A stretch of 9,851 nucleotides of DNA from Anaerobacillus sp. (GTDB taxonomy: Bacteria; Bacillota; Bacilli; Bacillales_H; Anaerobacillaceae): the NCBI GenBank assembly GCA_007120055.1, contig SKOL01000279.1, positions 1 to 9,851 of the forward strand, in the 5' to 3' direction. Numbering within the stretch: position 1 is the first letter of the stretch; every line of letters starts with the position of its first letter. Under the pieces are notes generated by a model, which was not told the origin of the DNA, did not search any database, and worked only from the letters and a program-made list of their open reading frames with translations. The translations under genes were made by a program, and so were the position numbers. Below, piece by piece: positions 6,116-9,851 of this stretch.

Positions 6116-6144
6116 AGTATAAAGAGTAATCTCCTAAAATTGAA
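6116..6144 (-). promoter_or_regulatory. Candidate promoter of coaX
   Basis: On the minus strand TATACT (6121-6116) is a good -10 box, with TTCAAT (6144-6139) as a weak -35 and a 17-bp spacer. It lies just downstream of the ftsH terminator. Transcription would start near 6109, at the outer edge of repeat copy 2, giving a leader of about 158 nt made largely of the repeat. I see nothing else in 6145-6188. Confidence 0.45.
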
Positions 6145-6188
6145 TAACTAATCGTATTTTTAATTTGAAAAACTTGATAATATTAGTG

Positions 6189-6220
6189 AAAAAAAGGGTG
6201 CCTATTAAGACACCCTTTTT
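6189..6220 (-). terminator. Rho-independent terminator of ftsH
   Basis: On the minus strand GGGTGTCT and AGGCACCC pair (one T·G) around a TAAT loop. The stem is extended by A-T pairs and followed by seven T (6195-6189). It starts four bases after the ftsH stop codon. The plus strand also ends in a T-run, so it could act in both directions. Confidence 0.93.
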
Positions 6221-6224
6221 GCTT

Positions 6225-8234
6225 TTAGTCTTTTTTATTATCGTCACCTTTGTTTTCTTCTTGCTTTTCTGAAGGAAGAATCGCCTCTTCGTCAGACTGT
6301 TTCACTTCTGGATCAGTTAGCTTTTCCTCTTCTTTCTTAGCGTTAATATTAACTTTTACATCTTCGTTTCCGTTTGCGTTTTCGTTATTAGCATGATGCC
6401 CTTCTGGAAGCTTCCCTTCATTTACCAATGATTGGATTTGTTCAGCATCTAAAGTTTCAACATCTAATAATGTTTTCGCAACAATTTCTAATCGATCTTT
6501 ATTTTCCATTAAGATCGTACGGCAACGTTCGTAGCAATCTTTAACAATTCGCTGCATTTCTTGGTCAATTTCATAAGCGATCGCATCACTATAATTTTGA
6601 TCGTTATTAATGTCGCGCCCAAGGAACACATTGCCACCTTGCCCTGTACCAAATTGCATCGGACCAAGCTTCTCACTCATACCATACTCTGTCACCATTT
6701 TACGTGCAATACCTGTCGCACGTTGGAAGTCATTATGTGCACCAGTACTTACTTCACCAAAAATAATTTCTTCAGCAACTCGACCACCTAACAAGCCGAC
6801 AATCTTATCTAATAGTTCAGGCTTTGTCATGAAATAGCGATCTTCTTTCGGGAGCATCACTGCATAGCCACCGGCTTGCCCTCGAGGAACAATCGTTACT
6901 TTGTGAACCATATCAGCGTTCTCTAATTTAACACCAACAACTGTATGACCCGCTTCGTGATAGGCAACGATATTTTTCTCTTTCTCAGAGATCACCCTAC
7001 TCTTTTTAGCAGGACCTGCAATAACGCGGTCAATTGCTTCTTCAACGTCATTCATATCTACTTTTGGTTTATCACGTCTAGCTGCCACAAGAGCTGCTTC
7101 GTTTAATAAGTTTTCTAAATCTGCACCAGAAAACCCTGGCGTACGCGTTGCAATCGTTTTTAAATTAACATCATCTGCTAACGGCTTATTACGAGCATGT
7201 ACGTGTAATACCGCTTCACGACCTTTTACATCCGGACGACCAACCATAATTTGTCGGTCAAAACGACCTGGACGTAATAATGCAGGGTCTAAAATATCAG
7301 CTCGGTTTGTTGCGGCGATAATGATGATACCTTCATTTGCACCAAAACCGTCCATCTCAACTAATAATTGGTTTAAGGTTTGCTCACGCTCATCGTGTCC
7401 GCCACCTAAACCTGCTCCACGTTGACGACCAACGGCATCAATTTCATCAATGAAAATAATACAAGGAGCATTTTTCTTTGCATTTTCAAACAAGTCACGT
7501 ACACGTGATGCACCGACCCCAACAAACATTTCAACAAAGTCAGAACCACTGATTGAAAAGAATGGTGTACCTGCTTCTCCTGCAACTGCACGAGCAAGTA
7601 ATGTTTTACCTGTTCCTGGTGGTCCTACTAATAGAACCCCTTTAGGAATTCTTGCTCCTATTGCCGAGAATTTACGCGGATCCTTTAAGAATTCAACAAC
7701 CTCTACAAGTTCTTGCTTTTCTTCATCGGCACCAGCAACATCTTTAAATTTCGCTTTCTTTTTATCTTCACTATAAAGCTTAGCTTTACTTTTCCCAAAG
7801 TTCATAACACGGCTACCGCCACCTTGTGCTTGACTTAAAAGGAAAAAGAATAAAATAAAGATAATCACGAAAGGAATCATCGTCGTAAAAAATGTTACCC
7901 AACCACTCGTTTGCTCCGCTGGGATAACCTCTAACGCTGTGTCACCTCTAGTAGCTGCTAAGTGGATTTGTTCGATTGACATGTCTGAACGAGGTACATT
8001 TACAACGAAGCCCTCGTCTTCACCCATTGTTTTTAAACGTCCTTCAATTACGTAAACATCCCTCACCGGCTGCATCGTAATCGGACCAATTTCGCCACGC
8101 TCTAATTTCGTTTGGAATTCACCATACGTCATTTCTTCAGTTTCTGTTGGTGGTTGATTAAAAAAACTAACGATCCCAACAATAACTAAAAATATTAATA
8201 AATAAAAGACTGTATTTCGAAATATTCGATTCAT
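6225..8234 (-). CDS. ftsH: ATP-dependent zinc metalloprotease FtsH
   Basis: Membrane-anchored AAA+ protease of 669 residues that forms hexamers and degrades misfolded membrane proteins and selected regulators. Transmembrane segments are at about 7-25 and 112-134, with the roughly 85-residue extracytoplasmic domain between them. The AAA+ domain has Walker A GPPGTGKT (204-211), Walker B IIFIDE (259-264) and the second region of homology ending RPGRFDR (321-327). The M41 protease domain has HEAGH (426-430), whose two His bind zinc with Glu427 catalytic; the third ligand is probably Asp502 in [11 protein letters not shown] charged, Asn- and Glu-rich tail follows from about 611. The start ATG at 8234 has GGAGGAGGT upstream. 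It follows hprT after 72 nt and ends in a strong terminator. The protein is slightly longer than typical Bacillus FtsH because of the tail. Confidence 0.97.
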   Translation of the reverse strand: MNRIFRNTVFYLLIFLVIVGIVSFFNQPPTETEEMTYGEFQTKLERGEIGPITMQPVRDVYVIEGRLKTMGEDEGFVVNVPRSDMSIEQIHLAATRGDTALEVIPAEQTSGWVTFFTTMIPFVIIFILFFFLLSQAQGGGSRVMNFGKSKAKLYSEDKKKAKFKDVAGADEEKQELVEVVEFLKDPRKFSAIGARIPKGVLLVGPPGTGKTLLARAVAGEAGTPFFSISGSDFVEMFVGVGASRVRDLFENAKKNAPCIIFIDEIDAVGRQRGAGLGGGHDEREQTLNQLLVEMDGFGANEGIIIIAATNRADILDPALLRPGRFDRQIMVGRPDVKGREAVLHVHARNKPLADDVNLKTIATRTPGFSGADLENLLNEAALVAARRDKPKVDMNDVEEAIDRVIAGPAKKSRVISEKEKNIVAYHEAGHTVVGVKLENADMVHKVTIVPRGQAGGYAVMLPKEDRYFMTKPELLDKIVGLLGGRVAEEIIFGEVSTGAHNDFQRATGIARKMVTEYGMSEKLGPMQFGTGQGGNVFLGRDINNDQNYSDAIAYEIDQEMQRIVKDCYERCRTILMENKDRLEIVAKTLLDVETLDAEQIQSLVNEGKLPEGHHANNENANGNEDVKVNINAKKEEEKLTDPEVKQSDEEAILPSEKQEENKGDDNKKD

Positions 8235-8271
8235 CCTTTACCTCCTCCCACTGGCAAATAAGACTTAGATA

Positions 8272-8301
8272 ATATTACCATAAAAGCATAGTTGTTCACA
8301 A
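8272..8301 (-). promoter_or_regulatory. Weak candidate promoter of ftsH
   Basis: In the 72-bp gap after hprT the minus strand has TTGTGA (8301-8296) and TAATAT (8277-8272), 18 bp apart, each matching four of six consensus bases. B. subtilis ftsH has its own promoter, which makes one here likely. The match is modest, and co-transcription with hprT is also possible because no terminator separates the two genes. Confidence 0.35.
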
Positions 8302-8306
8302 TTAAT

Positions 8307-8849
8307 TTACCCTTCGTAAACTTCAGGTTTTAAAATACCTATGTAAGGTAAATTTCGATATCGCTCAGCGTAATCTAAACCGTACCCTACAACAAATTCA
8401 TTCTTGACGTTAAAACCAGCTAAATCTGGCTTTAGGTCTACCTTACGACCTTCAGGCTTATCTAACAAAGTAACAATTTTCACGGTTTTCGCTTTTCGAT
8501 AATGAAATAAATCCACTAAATAATTTAAGGTAAGTCCACTATCAATAATGTCTTCAATGATTAAAACGTCACGCCCTTCAACAGAAGTATTTAAATCTTT
8601 AATAATTTTAACTTCCCCAGAAGAAACCATTTCATTACCATAACTAGAAACATCCATAAAATCCATTTCTATATGAGCATCGATTCGTTTAATAAGATCA
8701 CTCATAAACGGCATTGCGCCTTTTAGCACACCGATCACAAGTGGAAATCGATCACTATATTCTTCAGATAATTGTTCGCCTAACTGTTTTACCTTCGTTT
8801 GAATTTCTTCCTCACTTATTAAAACCTCTTTAATATCATCTTTCATCAT
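8307..8849 (-). CDS. hprT: Hypoxanthine-guanine phosphoribosyltransferase
   Basis: Purine salvage enzyme that joins hypoxanthine or guanine to PRPP to give IMP or GMP. From the chosen start it has 180 residues, the usual length in Bacillus. LKGA (42-45) lies in the pyrophosphate-binding loop, SSYG (68-71) in the flexible active-site loop, and EDIIDSGLT (99-107) is the PRPP-binding motif. The C-terminal [21 protein letters not shown] is characteristic. The reading frame stays open to an ATG at 8885, but that start has no ribosome binding site and would place AGGAGGT inside the gene. I therefore chose the ATG at 8849, downstream of AGGAGGT and giving the MMKxDI start seen in relatives. The neighbour tilS is the standard upstream gene; in B. 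subtilis the HprT and TilS proteins also interact. Confidence 0.95.
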   Translation of the reverse strand: MMKDDIKEVLISEEEIQTKVKQLGEQLSEEYSDRFPLVIGVLKGAMPFMSDLIKRIDAHIEMDFMDVSSYGNEMVSSGEVKIIKDLNTSVEGRDVLIIEDIIDSGLTLNYLVDLFHYRKAKTVKIVTLLDKPEGRKVDLKPDLAGFNVKNEFVVGYGLDYAERYRNLPYIGILKPEVYEG

Positions 8850-8861
8850 GTCTAAAAAATT

Positions 8862-8868
8862 ACCTCCT
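8862..8868 (-). promoter_or_regulatory. hprT ribosome binding site that decides the start codon
   Basis: AGGAGGT on the minus strand lies 12 nt before the ATG at 8849 and 15 nt before the next in-frame ATG at 8846. The spacing is long but the box is perfect. It rules out the upstream ATG at 8885, which would translate the box as part of the protein. Confidence 0.8.
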
Positions 8869-8925
8869 AAAGTAATGTATAACAAAAAATTTTAAAATAT
8901 CATTAAATCTTTTCCACTTATGTAG

Positions 8926-9851
8926 TTACAATTCCTCTATTGATAACAAAACAAAGTTTTTTGTCTCTTTTGAAGGAAGAGCAATATTGGACCTTCTCAA
9001 ACCCGGAATCCATACTAATTCATCATTACCGTCAACGATAATCGGCCAATCGTCCCTTTTTTCTCGATCAACTTTTTCATCAATAAAAAGGTCTTTTAGC
9101 TTTTTGGCTCCAGACATTCCTTTTATCGCGATACGATCACCTTGTTTTCGGGTTCTAACCATTAATGGTAGCGTTAGTTTTTCTAAATCACACACAATAC
9201 AATTATGATTTACATGTTCTAATGGAAATGATTTAGAAACTTCTGCGTTTATCTTTCCCTTTTTTACACTAACAATCCCTGGTATCGATAAAAGATATTC
9301 ATATTCTTTAAACGTACTCTTACTCATAAAAGATAAAGAACATTCATCGTACGACTTCGTTACTAATAGCCCTCTTGGAAAATGCAAATATCCAGATGGG
9401 CTTGGGCTTTTAATAAAATCAATAAAATCATCAATATGTATAGTGGAAATTAATGGCATGTTTTCATTATAAAGATAGTTTAATATTAGTTGAAAGACCC
9501 TTCTTTGTAAAGGGATTCGAACACGATTAAATTTCGAAATCGACAAGACGATTCTTTTATCACATTTATTAAGAAGAACACCATTTAACTCTTTTTCAGC
9601 CAGATCCTGTAAAAATAATTCATCATCTAACATTAGTTCACTTTGTTGTTGGAATTTCATATGAACTGAAGGGTTTTCCTTTTTTAGTACGGGCAGGACT
9701 TCGTTTCTAATACGGTTTCTCATATATTTGGAAGAAAAGTTACTTTGATCAACCCTTGGTACTAGCTTTTCCATTTCGCAATAACGAATGATCTCTTCTT
9801 TTGAGAGGCATAAAAACGGTCGAATGATTTTCCCATCGTGAAACTCACGAA
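8926..9851 (-). CDS. tilS: tRNA(Ile)-lysidine synthase TilS, 5' end outside the window
   Basis: Enzyme that attaches lysine to cytidine 34 of the minor tRNA-Ile (anticodon CAU) so that it reads AUA codons. The 308 residues present cover the end of the catalytic domain and the C-terminal domains; the N-terminal SGGxDS ATP-binding motif lies beyond base 9851. Visible motifs include GKIIRPFLCLSKEEIIRYC near the edge, then VDQSNFSSKYMRNRIRNEVLPVL, and in the C-terminal lysidine synthetase domain RTRKQGDRIAIKG, AKKLKDLFIDEKV and VWIPGLRRS. The frame is open through the right edge, so the in-frame ATG at 9774 is internal. The gap to hprT is 76 nt with no terminator, so hprT may be co-transcribed. 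Confidence 0.95.
   Translation of the reverse strand, partial: REFHDGKIIRPFLCLSKEEIIRYCEMEKLVPRVDQSNFSSKYMRNRIRNEVLPVLKKENPSVHMKFQQQSELMLDDELFLQDLAEKELNGVLLNKCDKRIVLSISKFNRVRIPLQRRVFQLILNYLYNENMPLISTIHIDDFIDFIKSPSPSGYLHFPRGLLVTKSYDECSLSFMSKSTFKEYEYLLSIPGIVSVKKGKINAEVSKSFPLEHVNHNCIVCDLEKLTLPLMVRTRKQGDRIAIKGMSGAKKLKDLFIDEKVDREKRDDWPIIVDGNDELVWIPGLRRSNIALPSKETKNFVLLSIEEL

Noticed and set aside
7450..7776. Plus-strand open frame of 108 codons opposite ftsH
   Set aside because: It is antisense to the conserved AAA+ domain of ftsH, has no similarity I recognise, and is expected as a shadow frame.
8876..8884. Extended -10-like TGTTATACA upstream of hprT
   Set aside because: The expected transcription start would fall right at the ribosome binding site and there is no -35 match, so it is not convincing as a promoter.
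8850..8885. Upstream ATG at 8885 as the start of hprT (12 extra residues)
   Set aside because: It has no ribosome binding site, and the extension translates the strong AGGAGGT box; the start at 8849 gives the normal 180 residues.
8883..8905. AT-rich self-complementary stretch (ATTTTAAAAT followed by T) between tilS and hprT as a terminator
   Set aside because: The stem has no GC pairs and no proper loop; such runs are common in AT-rich intergenic DNA.

Overview
The window looks like chromosome of a low-GC, Gram-positive member of the Bacillaceae. All nine genes lie on the minus strand, in the order tilS, hprT, ftsH, coaX, hslO, cysK, pabB, pabA, pabC. This is the arrangement known from the origin-proximal region of Bacillus subtilis and its relatives. 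Protein sequences, strong AGGAGG-type ribosome binding sites and Rho-independent terminators fit that placement. A species cannot be named from the sequence alone.

Read in the direction of transcription (right to left): the 3' part of tilS (tRNA-Ile lysidine synthase) runs in from the right edge. It is followed by hprT (purine salvage) and ftsH (membrane AAA+ protease), which ends in a strong terminator at 6189-6220. Next come a candidate promoter, a 118-bp fold-back repeat and coaX (type III pantothenate kinase). The coaX stop codon sits inside its own terminator hairpin. Then comes hslO (redox chaperone Hsp33), followed by cysK (cysteine synthase), which has its own strong sigma-A-type promoter overlapped by a perfect 20-bp palindrome and a terminator at 3135-3170. 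A 450-bp gap follows. It holds a second structured hairpin, a promoter and another copy of the same fold-back repeat. The tightly packed folate operon pabB-pabA-pabC then runs to the left edge, where pabC is cut off.

The pab genes convert chorismate to p-aminobenzoate. PabB and PabA form aminodeoxychorismate synthase, and PabC is the lyase. They look translationally coupled: the pabB stop overlaps the pabA ribosome binding site, and the pabA stop lies inside the pabC ribosome binding site. The end of pabB also carries a dense row of GAG/UAG/AAG triplets, mostly 2 nt apart, running into the pabA ribosome binding site. This is the signature of a TRAP binding site, and implies tryptophan-dependent translational control of the glutaminase subunit that is shared with anthranilate synthase.

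Nothing in the window is a wholly unknown gene system. The less ordinary signals are non-coding: (1) two 88%-identical fold-back repeats in the same orientation in the predicted 5' leaders of pabB and coaX; (2) a 70-nt hairpin with a possible pseudoknot between cysK and pabB; (3) the perfect palindrome over the cysK promoter; (4) the TRAP-like site.
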